Under the pieces are notes generated by a model, which worked only from the letters and a program-made list of their open reading frames with translations, ran no database searches and was not told the DNA's origin. A stretch of DNA of 64,000 nt from Raineya orbicola (GTDB lineage: Bacteria > Bacteroidota > Bacteroidia > Cytophagales > Thermonemataceae), in contig NZ_NKXO01000006.1 in the NCBI RefSeq assembly GCF_002843425.1, positions 20,090 to 84,089 of the forward strand. Reading direction: 5' to 3'. The translations under genes and the position numbers were made by a program. Below, piece by piece: positions 52,127 to 61,297 of the stretch (position 1 is the first letter of the stretch; each line of letters begins with the position of its first letter).

Positions 52127-55100
52127 ATGAATTTGCTAAATGAAAACTTAAATCGTTACAAGCGAAAATATTATTTGAATTTACTTTTGCGAGGCACACT
52201 GATTGTTACGCTTTTCGTTCTTGCCACATATTTACTTTTCAGCACAGCCGAATATTTTGGTCGTTTTAGCTCTTCGGTGCGTGGTTTTTTGTTATTTAGT
52301 TTCGTAGCAACAGCTATTTTTTCAATGGCTTATTGGGTGATTTTGCCACTAATGAAAATGCTTCATATTTTAAGGCAAATCTCTGACGAACAAGCCGCTG
52401 TACATATCGGTTCATATTTTCAAGACATCAATGATAAACTGCTCAATGCACTACAACTCAAAAAAATACCTCAAAAAACCGAACTTCTGCTCGCCGCCGT
52501 CGAACAAAAAGGCAAGCAACTTTCTATTTTCAATTTTGCCGATGCCATAGATTTATCTGAAAATAGAAAATATTTGCGTTATTTTCTACTTCTGCTATTG
52601 CTTGCGGCTATTGGTTTTTGGATAGGTGGCTTGAAGTTTTTTACAGAACCTTCCAAACGTATTATTCGTTACACCGAAACTTTTGCCGATGAAGCTCCTT
52701 TCAAGTTTCTTTTACAGAACAAAACACTGAAAGCTTTCAAAGGAGAAGATTTGAAAGTTTGGCTCAAATTGCAAGGTAATGCTCTCCCTCAAGAGGTATA
52801 TTTGGTTACCGAAGAGGGAAAAATCAAAATGCTCGCTGAACCGCAAGGAGGCTACTTTTTTAATTTTCAAAAAATTCAGAAAGCAGAAAAATTTTATTTT
52901 GAGGCGGCGGGATTTCAATCGGATACCTACCAAATTGAACTTTTAGAACGCCCCTCACTTTTGAGTTTTAATGCTAATTTGCTTTATCCTGCTTATTTAG
53001 GAAAAACCCCTGAAACTATCAAAAATATCGGAAATTTAGTTGTTCCCGAAGGAACACAAATAGAATGGACTTTCAATGTCAGTCAAACTGATAGTCTTTT
53101 TTTGAGCTTTGAAGGTGATAAAAATATTATTTTTGCGGAAAAAACCTCTAACAAAACGTTTAGCTACGCTCGTTTGCTCAAAGCCTCTCAAAATTACTCT
53201 GTAAGACTTAAAAATCAGCATAGTGAAAATAAGGAAGCTATCGCGTATTACATCAATGTTATTCCCGACCAGTATCCTAAAATTGGTATGGAAACCTATC
53301 GCGATACCTCGCTGTATAGTTATGTGAGCGTGGGTGGTAGTATCAGCGACGACTATGGTATTACACGACTTGCCTTTTTTTATCGCATTATGGGTGCAGA
53401 TGGAAAACCTCGTAGCGAATACAAGGCTGTTCCGATTGGAGTACAAGCAGGTTCGTTGGCTCAAAATTTTTACTACGAAATGGATTTGAAGCCACTCAAT
53501 TTACGCCCTGGCGAGCAAATTGAATATTTTGCCCAAGTTTGGGACAATGACGGCGTAAATGGTGCGAAAAGTGCAAAAACACTCACCTATCAATTCAAAG
53601 TACCTGATGAAACAGAACTTCGTAATGAAGTGGATAAATCCGCTCGGCAAACTGCCTCAAAAATTGATAAAACACTCCAAAAAGCCCGCGATTTGAAGAG
53701 AAACTTGCAAGATTTGGATAGCAAAATTAAAACCAAACCAAGTCTGGACTACAACGATAGAAAGCAAATACAAGATATTTTACAGAAAAAACAAGAATTG
53801 GAAAAAGATATTAAGGAACTTCAAGAACTCAACAATCTCAATGAAGAAAAGAAAAATCTCTTTGATGAGCAAAAAAACGAAGAACTCAAAGAAAAATTGG
53901 AGCAACTCCAAAAACTAATGGATAATTTGCTTGATGAAGAAACCAAAAAACTTTACGAAGAACTGGAAAAACTCCTTGAACAACAAAGAAATGACCCCAA
54001 ACTCCAAGAGCAACTTGAAAAAATCTTGAACAAAGAAGAAAATTTAGAAAAAGAATTGGATAGGACTTTGGAGCTATTCAAGCAAATGCAATATGAACAA
54101 AAATTTGAGGATATTAAAAATGACTTGAAAAACCTTTCGCAAGAACAGCAAAAACTCGCCGAAGAAACTGAAAAAGCTAATCCTAAAAATCAGGAAGGGC
54201 AAAAAGATTTAGAACAAAAGCAAGAAAAATTAAATGAAAAGTTTGATAACCTCAAAAAGGAAATGGAAAAATTGGAGAAAATGAACCAAGAACTCCAAGA
54301 ACCTAATCCTTCGCTTAAAATGGAAGAACAAATGCAAGAAGTAGATAAAGAGCAAGATAAAAGTTTGGAAGAGCTTCAAAAACAAAATAGCAAAGACAAT
54401 AAAAAGGCTTCGCAATCGCAACGAAAAGCCGCTCAGAAAATGAAAGAAATGAACGAAAAAATGGAACAAATGAGTGCCGAAATGGAAATGGAAGGCTTAG
54501 AGGAAGATATCAATAACTTGCGAAATATTTTGGATAATCTTGTAAAACTCTCTTACGAACAAGAAGACTTGATGAAGCAAATGCGAAATCTGAACGTTTC
54601 AGACCCTCGTTTCAATGAACTTGCACAGAAGCAAATCAAACTGAAAGATGATGCCCAAGTCATTGAAGATAGCCTCCAAGCTCTTGCCAAACGCCAACCA
54701 ATGATTGAATCATTTGTTACACGCGAGCTAAGCGATATGCGTAGAGCTATGGAATCGGCTTCCAAAGCCATTAAGGAGCGAAAATTGGGGCTTTCCAGTT
54801 CTAAACAGCAATCAGCAATGACATCAATGAATAACCTCGCCCTGATGCTCAACAGCTCTATGCAAGAAATGCAAAACCAAATGAGTGGTAAATCGGGCAA
54901 AGGCAAAAACAAGAAAAATCAGAAAGGCGACCAGCCCAGTCTTGGCGAATTGCAAAAACAACTCGGACAAAAAATTCAAGAACTCAAAAAAAGTGGTAAA
55001 ACAGGTAACCAACTTTCGGAGGAATTAGCTAAATTGGCGGCACAACAAGAAGCACTCCGCCGTATGCTTGAACAAATGAGGCAAGGACAAAAAATGGATA

Positions 55101-55444
55101 AAAATGGAAAAAATATGGGGGAGCAACTCGGCGATTTAATTAAAGAAATGGAAAAAAATGAGGAGGATTTAATCAATAAACGCCTGACTGATAGGCTCAT
55201 ACAAAGACAAAAAGATATAGAAACTCGGCTTTTAGAATACGAAAAAGCTATGCGAGAACGTGGCGAAGAGGAAAAACGCAAAGGTGAAACAGCTACTCCC
55301 AAAGAAAAGAAAATACCTAAAAACCTTGAACCTTATACCAAACCAAAAGAAAAGCAAATAGAAATGCTCAGGACTTTACCTCCTGCCTTAAATCCGTACT
55401 TTAAGCGTGAAATTGATAAATATTTTGAAAAAATTGGAAAATAA
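52127..55444 (+). CDS. DUF4175 family large membrane protein with coiled-coil region
   Basis: Protein of 1105 residues. Two membrane helices are at about 22-42 and 50-75 and a third near 148-168 (FLLLLLLAAIGFWIGG). A periplasmic Ig-like/beta-rich region covers about 180-500 (KAFKGEDLKVWLKLQGNAL, VSVGGSISDDYGITRLAFFY). A very long charged coiled coil, about 505-1105, is dominated by K, E, Q, N and L, with heptad repeats and a methionine-rich section near 700-830. DUF4175 proteins are conserved in Bacteroidota; their function is unknown. It is followed with overlap by the RsbW-like gene, which suggests a shared role. Confidence 0.85.
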   Translation: MNLLNENLNRYKRKYYLNLLLRGTLIVTLFVLATYLLFSTAEYFGRFSSSVRGFLLFSFVATAIFSMAYWVILPLMKMLHILRQISDEQAAVHIGSYFQDINDKLLNALQLKKIPQKTELLLAAVEQKGKQLSIFNFADAIDLSENRKYLRYFLLLLLLAAIGFWIGGLKFFTEPSKRIIRYTETFADEAPFKFLLQNKTLKAFKGEDLKVWLKLQGNALPQEVYLVTEEGKIKMLAEPQGGYFFNFQKIQKAEKFYFEAAGFQSDTYQIELLERPSLLSFNANLLYPAYLGKTPETIKNIGNLVVPEGTQIEWTFNVSQTDSLFLSFEGDKNIIFAEKTSNKTFSYARLLKASQNYSVRLKNQHSENKEAIAYYINVIPDQYPKIGMETYRDTSLYSYVSVGGSISDDYGITRLAFFYRIMGADGKPRSEYKAVPIGVQAGSLAQNFYYEMDLKPLNLRPGEQIEYFAQVWDNDGVNGAKSAKTLTYQFKVPDETELRNEVDKSARQTASKIDKTLQKARDLKRNLQDLDSKIKTKPSLDYNDRKQIQDILQKKQELEKDIKELQELNNLNEEKKNLFDEQKNEELKEKLEQLQKLMDNLLDEETKKLYEELEKLLEQQRNDPKLQEQLEKILNKEENLEKELDRTLELFKQMQYEQKFEDIKNDLKNLSQEQQKLAEETEKANPKNQEGQKDLEQKQEKLNEKFDNLKKEMEKLEKMNQELQEPNPSLKMEEQMQEVDKEQDKSLEELQKQNSKDNKKASQSQRKAAQKMKEMNEKMEQMSAEMEMEGLEEDINNLRNILDNLVKLSYEQEDLMKQMRNLNVSDPRFNELAQKQIKLKDDAQVIEDSLQALAKRQPMIESFVTRELSDMRRAMESASKAIKERKLGLSSSKQQSAMTSMNNLALMLNSSMQEMQNQMSGKSGKGKNKKNQKGDQPSLGELQKQLGQKIQELKKSGKTGNQLSEELAKLAAQQEALRRMLEQMRQGQKMDKNGKNMGEQLGDLIKEMEKNEEDLINKRLTDRLIQRQKDIETRLLEYEKAMRERGEEEKRKGETATPKEKKIPKNLEPYTKPKEKQIEMLRTLPPALNPYFKREIDKYFEKIGK

Positions 55445-55871
55445 GAATTTTACATACGTCAGCAATAAGTTGGAGTCTGTGAGTTTGCAGATTCCTTCGC
55501 TTCCCGAAAATATCCGCATCGTTGAAAGTTTTATTGAAAATATCCGCGACCAATATCAAATCAACGATGATATTTATGGGAATATCTTGGTTGCCATTAC
55601 CGAGGCAGTCAATAATGCTATTCATCACGGCAACAAGTGCAATCCTAAAAAAAATGTAGAGCTTACAATGCAACTATTGGAAGATGCTATCCGCTTTATG
55701 ATACACGATGAAGGTCAAGGTTTTGACTACCAGCATATTCCCGACCCACTTGCCCCTGAAAATCTTGAAAAAATCGGCGGCAGGGGAATTTTCCTGATGC
55801 GTCATCTTGCTGATGAAGTACATTTTCAAGATGAAGGCAGAGAAATTACAATGGTGTTTTATGTAAGTTAG
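55407..55871 (+). CDS. RsbW-like ATP-binding anti-sigma regulatory kinase
   Basis: GHKL-family ATPase of about 154 residues. The N-box is LVAITEAVNNAIHHGN, the G1 box DEGQGFDYQHIPDP, and the G2-like segment GGRGIFLMRHLADEV. Serine kinases of this type bind and phosphorylate STAS antagonists and sequester sigma factors in partner switching. Start choice is uncertain: GTG 55407 overlaps the DUF4175 gene by 38 bases; TTG 55422 or 55434 are alternatives. No STAS gene is adjacent; the SpoIIE-type phosphatase at 3968 is the only other possible partner in this window. Confidence 0.85.
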   Translation: MKLINILKKLENKNFTYVSNKLESVSLQIPSLPENIRIVESFIENIRDQYQINDDIYGNILVAITEAVNNAIHHGNKCNPKKNVELTMQLLEDAIRFMIHDEGQGFDYQHIPDPLAPENLEKIGGRGIFLMRHLADEVHFQDEGREITMVFYVS

Positions 55872-55874
55872 CGT

Positions 55875-56240
55875 ATGTACAACGACCCCGAACTTCAACA
55901 ACAAGCTAAATATCTCGGAACTTTCACCAAAGATTTTGCTCAAATTGCCGATATGCTCAAAGAGGTTTCTTATACCTTGCGTAGTAGAGGCTTTGAGTAC
56001 CCCATTTTCCCGATTTGTAAAGAAAAAATCGCTATTGGTAAGATTTTCATTGAAAAAGAGCAAATGCACTTAGACTGGCACTGCTATATTTCTTACTTGC
56101 AAGAATTTACAGACCGAAAACTTATTACAGATATAGAAACTTTCAAGAGTGCCTACAAAAACCCTGATGAGTATTGCTGTTTGTTTGTAGTGGATAAAGA
56201 TTTTATGAACTTCGTTTTTCTACCTTATCCCGAAGACTAA
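55875..56240 (+). CDS. Conserved small protein of unknown function
   Basis: Soluble protein of 121 residues, 3 bases after the RsbW-like stop. Helical at the N terminus (LQQQAKYLGTFTKDFAQIAD), then mixed strands (FEYPIFPICKEKIAIGKIFI, CCLFVVDKDFMNFVFLPYP). Four cysteines are present but in no metal-binding pattern. It resembles small hypothetical proteins common in this phylum, with no assigned function. The 3' end overlaps the convergent flippase gene by 21 bases. Confidence 0.65.
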   Translation: MYNDPELQQQAKYLGTFTKDFAQIADMLKEVSYTLRSRGFEYPIFPICKEKIAIGKIFIEKEQMHLDWHCYISYLQEFTDRKLITDIETFKSAYKNPDEYCCLFVVDKDFMNFVFLPYPED

Positions 56241-57728
56241 TTTGATTTTTTGCCAAACCTTCACAACAATTTGATTAACTTCTGCTGATACTTCAAAATA
56301 AATCACAGGCAGGCAATACATCACACAAATCAGTAGCACTTTCAAAGGCAAAACCCATACCAGTTCTGTAAGGTTTTTAGCAGTTGGTATTAGAGAAATT
56401 AACCCCAGTACAGCCAAACTAATTATCAGAACATACAACTGCTTTAACTGAAAAGGCTGTATTCGGTGAATTTTATAGACAAAAACCAGATGAGTCAGAA
56501 TCATTAGCGAAGTAGCTATTGCCGTAGCCAAAGCCGCTCCTTGTACCCCATACCCTTCTATCAGCCAATAATTGAGTACAATATTCAAAATAGCAAAGAC
56601 AAAGGAAAAAATAGAAGCAAAATAAAATTTGCCTGAATATAGAATAAGCTCGCCTCGCAAGCCTGTGGAAAGGTTAAAAAGTGTTGTAAGCCCTAAAATA
56701 AAGACAATCCATTTGCCTTCGGCGTAGATTTTGCCTTTGGGCAAAAGCAAAAAAATCTCATCTATGCAAAGCCATATTCCTAAAAATACAAAAGCACCTG
56801 CCAAAAGTTGGTGTAAAGCTGTCTTTTGGTAAAGTTCTTTCATTTTTTCCCTATCGTTTTGAGCAATTGCCTGCGAAAGCAGAGGAATAGAAATTTGTGA
56901 AAGAGCTTTTTTGGGAATATCCATTGTCATTACGATAAAAGTAGCTAACATAAAAATTGCACTTTCTCGCAAACCCTCTTGCCCCGCAAGCATTACCCTA
57001 TCAGCAAAACGAAAAAGATTTTCTCCTATTCCTCCCAAAGCTATCAAAATACCATAAAAAGCCATCTGATAAAGGCTTTTTCTATCAAAAAACTTCCACT
57101 GAATTTTCCAAAACCATTTCCGCAAGATACGAATATAGAAAAGCAATAACACCACAGCCACCCCATAAAGAGCTACAAGCAAGTACAAAAAAAACTCAAA
57201 ACTTATCCAACCCAAAGCAAAAATAAGAATAAGCCCGATGTTGCCACCCTTCAAAAAAATTTCTCTGACAGCCGTAGGGATAGCGATACGTGCATTGTTA
57301 CGTGTGTATGCCTCTAAAACCAACATCATTACCCAAAAGGCAGTAAGCGGAATAGAAAGGAAATGATACGCTAATATTTCAGGTGATTTGAGTTGAAAGT
57401 ATGCCGTGATATTTTCTCGCAAAAACCAATATAGCAGGCTAAAAAATGTAATTCCTACCAAAGCCCATAAAAAAATCAGTCCTAAAAAGCCGTGATGTTG
57501 CTCTTTTTCATTACGATGAAAAACAAAAAATTTATCCGTGATGAAAGGCAAACCTAAATGAGCAAATGAAGCAAAAACTAAGCTATTTTCAAGTAAAAGC
57601 CTACTGATAGCGAGTTGTTCGGGAGAAAGAAACTTGGTAGCTACAAAAAGATTATTGATAACCCCCAAAGCAACCCCCACATAAGAGGCAAAACTGGCTT
57701 TTAAGCTCTGACGAATAACTATTCCCAT
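56220..57728 (-). CDS. Polysaccharide flippase (Wzx/MATE superfamily)
   Basis: Membrane protein of 502 residues with 13-14 helices, typical of lipid-linked oligosaccharide flippases (MVF/Wzx superfamily). The ATG at 57728 gives the usual start (MGIVIRQSLKASFASYVGVA). The longer frame from 57755 would begin inside the rpsT terminator stem and is unlikely. Family-like features are the N-terminal FLSPEQLAISRLLLENSLVF, then internal GIGENLFRFADRVMLAG, and STGLRGELILYSGKFYF. It probably exports a glycan intermediate; no glycosyltransferase cluster is adjacent. Confidence 0.88.
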   Translation of the reverse strand: MGIVIRQSLKASFASYVGVALGVINNLFVATKFLSPEQLAISRLLLENSLVFASFAHLGLPFITDKFFVFHRNEKEQHHGFLGLIFLWALVGITFFSLLYWFLRENITAYFQLKSPEILAYHFLSIPLTAFWVMMLVLEAYTRNNARIAIPTAVREIFLKGGNIGLILIFALGWISFEFFLYLLVALYGVAVVLLLFYIRILRKWFWKIQWKFFDRKSLYQMAFYGILIALGGIGENLFRFADRVMLAGQEGLRESAIFMLATFIVMTMDIPKKALSQISIPLLSQAIAQNDREKMKELYQKTALHQLLAGAFVFLGIWLCIDEIFLLLPKGKIYAEGKWIVFILGLTTLFNLSTGLRGELILYSGKFYFASIFSFVFAILNIVLNYWLIEGYGVQGAALATAIATSLMILTHLVFVYKIHRIQPFQLKQLYVLIISLAVLGLISLIPTAKNLTELVWVLPLKVLLICVMYCLPVIYFEVSAEVNQIVVKVWQKIKLVFGIR

Positions 57729-57748
57729 ATAGCTTTCAAAATAAAAAG

Positions 57749-57777
57749 AGGACATTCCTTACTTACAGAAATGTCCT
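57749..57777 (-). terminator. Terminator after rpsT
   Basis: Eight-bp stem AGGACATT/AATGTCCT (57749-57756 with 57770-57777), 13-base loop, T-rich tail on the minus strand; 27 bases past the rpsT stop. Confidence 0.75.
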
Positions 57778-57804
57778 TGATTATACACTTAAATTCCAAG
57801 AAAA

Positions 57805-58059
57805 TTACGCTAAACTATTCACATATTTAGCCAGTTTGGATTTGTGATTGCTGGCTTTGTTTTTATGAATAATGTTCTTTTTAGCAAGTTTATCCAACAT
57901 AGAAGTAACTTTACTCAAAAGTTCAGTGGCTTCGGTTTTGTTGGTAGTTTTGCGTAGTTTTTTCTCAAAAGTACGTGTAGTCTTCAAATAAAAGCGATTT
58001 CTCAACCTTTTGGCTTCGTTTGCTCTAATTCTTTTCAGTGCCGACTTATGATTTGCCAT
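57805..58059 (-). CDS. rpsT: 30S ribosomal protein S20
   Basis: Ribosomal protein of 84 residues that binds 16S rRNA in the 30S body. Basic throughout; [20 protein letters not shown] at the start and [20 protein letters not shown] at the end are the family signatures. It is monocistronic, with a good promoter and terminator. Confidence 0.97.
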   Translation of the reverse strand: MANHKSALKRIRANEAKRLRNRFYLKTTRTFEKKLRKTTNKTEATELLSKVTSMLDKLAKKNIIHKNKASNHKSKLAKYVNSLA

Positions 58060-58099
58060 AATTGTATGCTTTAATTTTCTTGTTTTCTACAAGGGAGTG

Positions 58100-58130
58100 C
58101 AAAATTAGAAAAGTTTTTTCGCTTTCCAAA
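58100..58130 (-). promoter_or_regulatory. Promoter of rpsT
   Basis: On the minus strand: TTTG (58127-58130), 19-base spacer, TAATTTTG (58100-58107). A full match to the Bacteroidota -33/-7 consensus with optimal spacing. Transcription would start near 58093, giving a leader of about 33 bases. Confidence 0.75.
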
Positions 58131-58326
58131 AAAAACATAGAAATATTTTTACAAACTTGCCCGAATGAAGTCCAAAAAACATATTAAGTGCTTGGATAAA
58201 TGTTCGCAAGCCTTTACACTTTTTTATTTATTGCATTTTTCTGATTAAATATTTTTCAAGTACCTTATACGAATTTTTTGAGCTTTTTTTTAACTTGCGG
58301 GCAAAACACTTCAAACCTTCAAATTT

Positions 58327-61137
58327 ATGACAAACAAAGTTTTATTTATTGCAAAAGTGATGCTTTGGCTAATTTTTGCCCAATTTTCTTTTGCTCAAAG
58401 TACGCAACCTATTCCGCTCAATCCCAAAGTAAGAGTTGGAAAACTTTCCAATGGACTAACTTATTACATTCAACAAAATAGTAAGCCCGAAAAGCGTGTA
58501 GAACTACGTTTGGCAGTTAATGCAGGTTCTATTTTAGAAACAGAAAAACAACTTGGTTTGGCTCATTTTGTTGAGCATATGCTATTTAATGGCACTAAAA
58601 AATTCCCCAAAAACGAAATTGTGAGCTATTTGCAATCTATTGGGGTGCAGTTTGGTGGCGATTTGAACGCTTACACAAGTTTTGATGAAACCGTGTATAT
58701 GTTGCCTGTACCTACGGATAAGCCTGAACTCTTGGATAAAGGTTTGGAAATTTTGCGAGAATGGGCAAGCAATGCCACCTTTGACCCCGCCGAAATTGAT
58801 AAAGAACGTGGAGTAGTGCTGGAAGAATGGCGTTTAGGACGCGGTGCCGAACAACGTATGCAAGATAAACAATTTCCAATCATTCTGAAAGGCTCGCAAT
58901 ATGCCAAACGCTTGCCTATTGGTACTGAAAAGAGCCTAAAAACCTTTAAGCACCAAGAAGTTATCAATTTTTACAAAGATTGGTATCGCCCTAATCTGAT
59001 GGCAGTAATAGTGGTTGGCGATATTGATGTAAATGCTATGGAACAGAAAATCAAAAACTTATTCAGCGACCTAAAAAATCCCCAAAAAGAAAAACCTCGC
59101 ACGGCTTTCCCCGTTCCCGACCATAAGGAGATGCTTATTTCCATTGTATCTGATAAAGAAGCCTCTTTCCCTAACGTGGGCATACTCTACAAAAAAGCTC
59201 CCCGTGAAATCAAAACGGAGCAAGATTATTTTGAAAAACTCAAAATGAATATCTTTTCAGGTATGCTCAATGAACGTTTTGATGAAATCCTTCTTTCGCC
59301 CAATCCTCCTTTTTCTTTTGCAGGAGGCTATTATGGTGATTTTGTGAGGGAAAAAGATGCTTTTTCGCTTGATGCCAATACTGATGAAAAAAATCTCATC
59401 AATGCCTTGCGTACTTTACTCATTGAAGCTAAGCGTTTAGAAAAATACGGCTTCGTGCAACAAGAGTTAGATTTGTATAAGAAAAAGTATTTGGCAAACC
59501 TTGAAAAACGTTACAACGACCGCGACAAGACCGAATCGGGCACAATTGTATGGAGTTATGTAAGTCATTTCTTGGAAGGCAAACCTGCCCCCGGTATAGA
59601 GTATGAGTACGATTTTGCTAAAAAATATTTAGATAAAATCAAATTAGAGGATTTGAATGGTATCATTAAAACCTTGATTACCAAAGAGAACTGCGTTATT
59701 GCCATTCAAGCTCCTGAAAAAGAAGGCTTCAAAGTTCCTACGGAAGCTGATGTAAAAGCTGTTTTGGCAGAAGTAGAAAAAACAGAAGTAAAGCCTTACG
59801 AGGCTAAAAAAATAGCACAAACCCTTTCCGAAGGAGTAAAAATCAATGCAGGGAAAATTGTAGGTGAGAAAAAATTAGAAAAAATCGGTGTTACCGAGCT
59901 TACGCTTTCTAATGGAGCAAGAGTAATTTTGAAACCTACTGATTTCAAGAATGATGAGATTATGATTTACGCTTACAGCAACGGCGGACACTCATTAGCA
60001 AGCGATGAAGATATACACTCTGCCGAATACATTGCAGGTGTAATAGCTGAAAGCGGTATCAATAATCTTTCCCAAAATGATATGAAAAAAGTAATGGCAG
60101 GCAAAAATGTTCGCATTACTCCTTATATCGGTAATACGCAAGAAGGTTTCAATGGAAGTACTACACCCAAAGATTTAGAAACAGCTTTGGAACTTATGCA
60201 TTTATATTTTGTTGCTCCTCGACAAGACCAAGAAGCCTTCAATTCTAAACTACAAAGAGACAAAGCCTTTTTAGGAAACTTGATTTCAAACCCGCAATTC
60301 TATTTTTACATTGAACTTTTCAAGATTTTGTCAAACAATCACCCTCGCACTGTTACCTTCATACCTGAATTTGATAAAATCAATTATCAAAAAGGGTTTG
60401 CTTTCTACAAGGACCGATTCGCCGATGCTTCAGACTTTACATTCATATTGGTAGGGTCTTTCAAAATAGAGGAAATAAAGCCTTTACTGGAAAAATATTT
60501 AGCTTCGCTACCCAATAACGGTAGAAAAGAAAACTGGAAAGATAATGGCATTCGTCCTCCCAAAGGAATGTTAGACAAAACTATCTACAAAGGTTCAGAC
60601 CCTAAAAGTTTTGTTCAAATTGTTTTTGCAGGAGATGATACCACTCCCTACGATTACAAAAACGCTTTCGCTCTTACAGCACTTGGCGAACTTTTAGATA
60701 TTAAACTCGTTGAAAAAATCCGTGAGGAAAGTTCAGGAGCTTATACAGTAGGAGCAGACGGCAACTTGAACAAGTACCCTCGTAATTCATATTCTTTCAG
60801 TATCAATTTTCCTTGCGACCCCAAACGCGTTGATGAACTCACCAAACAAGCATTGGAAGAGGTTGAAAAAATACAAAAAGGCAATATTGATGTAAAAGAC
60901 CTTGACAAAGTAAAAGAACAACGCAAACGCAAAATGGAAGTGGATATCAAAACCAACCGTTATTGGTTATATACTTTGGCAAATCTTTACTTCAACGGCG
61001 AAAACCCTGAAATGATAGCCGATTGGGAAAGTCGTTTGGCTTGGATTACCAAAGAAAATTTGCAAGCCGTTGCCAAAAAATACCTCAATACCAAAGAGTA
61101 TATCCGAGTAACTTTGAAACCAGAGGAGAAAAAGTAA
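58327..61137 (+). CDS. M16 family zinc peptidase (pitrilysin-like, fused domains)
   Basis: Secreted metallopeptidase of 936 residues with a signal peptide (VMLWLIFAQFSFAQ). The inverted zinc motif is HFVEH at 80-84 (H80, E83, H84) with the downstream glutamate in GVVLEEWRLGRG near 157. The protein has two pairs of M16 domains: an active one at about 30-480 and an inactive one at about 510-930, in which the zinc motif is lost (GHSLASDEDIHSAEY). Likely degrades peptides in the periplasm. It has its own upstream space of about 268 bases shared with rpsT. Confidence 0.93.
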   Translation: MTNKVLFIAKVMLWLIFAQFSFAQSTQPIPLNPKVRVGKLSNGLTYYIQQNSKPEKRVELRLAVNAGSILETEKQLGLAHFVEHMLFNGTKKFPKNEIVSYLQSIGVQFGGDLNAYTSFDETVYMLPVPTDKPELLDKGLEILREWASNATFDPAEIDKERGVVLEEWRLGRGAEQRMQDKQFPIILKGSQYAKRLPIGTEKSLKTFKHQEVINFYKDWYRPNLMAVIVVGDIDVNAMEQKIKNLFSDLKNPQKEKPRTAFPVPDHKEMLISIVSDKEASFPNVGILYKKAPREIKTEQDYFEKLKMNIFSGMLNERFDEILLSPNPPFSFAGGYYGDFVREKDAFSLDANTDEKNLINALRTLLIEAKRLEKYGFVQQELDLYKKKYLANLEKRYNDRDKTESGTIVWSYVSHFLEGKPAPGIEYEYDFAKKYLDKIKLEDLNGIIKTLITKENCVIAIQAPEKEGFKVPTEADVKAVLAEVEKTEVKPYEAKKIAQTLSEGVKINAGKIVGEKKLEKIGVTELTLSNGARVILKPTDFKNDEIMIYAYSNGGHSLASDEDIHSAEYIAGVIAESGINNLSQNDMKKVMAGKNVRITPYIGNTQEGFNGSTTPKDLETALELMHLYFVAPRQDQEAFNSKLQRDKAFLGNLISNPQFYFYIELFKILSNNHPRTVTFIPEFDKINYQKGFAFYKDRFADASDFTFILVGSFKIEEIKPLLEKYLASLPNNGRKENWKDNGIRPPKGMLDKTIYKGSDPKSFVQIVFAGDDTTPYDYKNAFALTALGELLDIKLVEKIREESSGAYTVGADGNLNKYPRNSYSFSINFPCDPKRVDELTKQALEEVEKIQKGNIDVKDLDKVKEQRKRKMEVDIKTNRYWLYTLANLYFNGENPEMIADWESRLAWITKENLQAVAKKYLNTKEYIRVTLKPEEKK

Positions 61138-61206
61138 GATTTCAAATTTCACCGAGCAAAAAGGCTCATTCGTCTAAAACGATTTTTCAAACCCACTAAA
61201 ACCCAT

Positions 61207-61214
61207 TACCTTTG
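61207..61214 (+). promoter_or_regulatory. -7 box preceding the putative small RNA
   Basis: TACCTTTG exact TAnnTTTG match in the gap after the M16 gene; no + strand gene follows before the terminator at 61262. No TTTG at the -33 position. Confidence 0.45.
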
Positions 61215-61220
61215 TCTCAA

Positions 61221-61297
61221 ATAGTTTTAGTGGTGTTTTTAGCAACATAATAGTTGCGTGGAAACGACAAAACCTATGGATTTGTCGTTTTTTTTAT
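61221..61297 (+). ncRNA. Candidate small RNA (about 77 nt)
   Basis: Intergenic segment bounded by a -7 box and an intrinsic terminator, with no ORF. It contains a GCAAC/GTTGC hairpin (around 61241-61256) and ends with the 10-bp terminator stem. It matches no RNA family I know (not SRP, tmRNA or 6S). It may only be the tail of the M16 transcript. Confidence 0.3.
61262..61297 (+). terminator. Rho-independent terminator
   Basis: Ten-bp stem AAACGACAAA/TTTGTCGTTT (61262-61271 with 61281-61290), 9-base loop, long T-run. It ends the M16 transcript and/or the candidate small RNA, and abuts the convergent GAF gene stop. Confidence 0.88.

Noticed and set aside
57729..57755. Flippase start at ATG 57755
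   Set aside because: It lies inside the rpsT terminator stem, and the ATG at 57728 gives the normal N terminus of the family.
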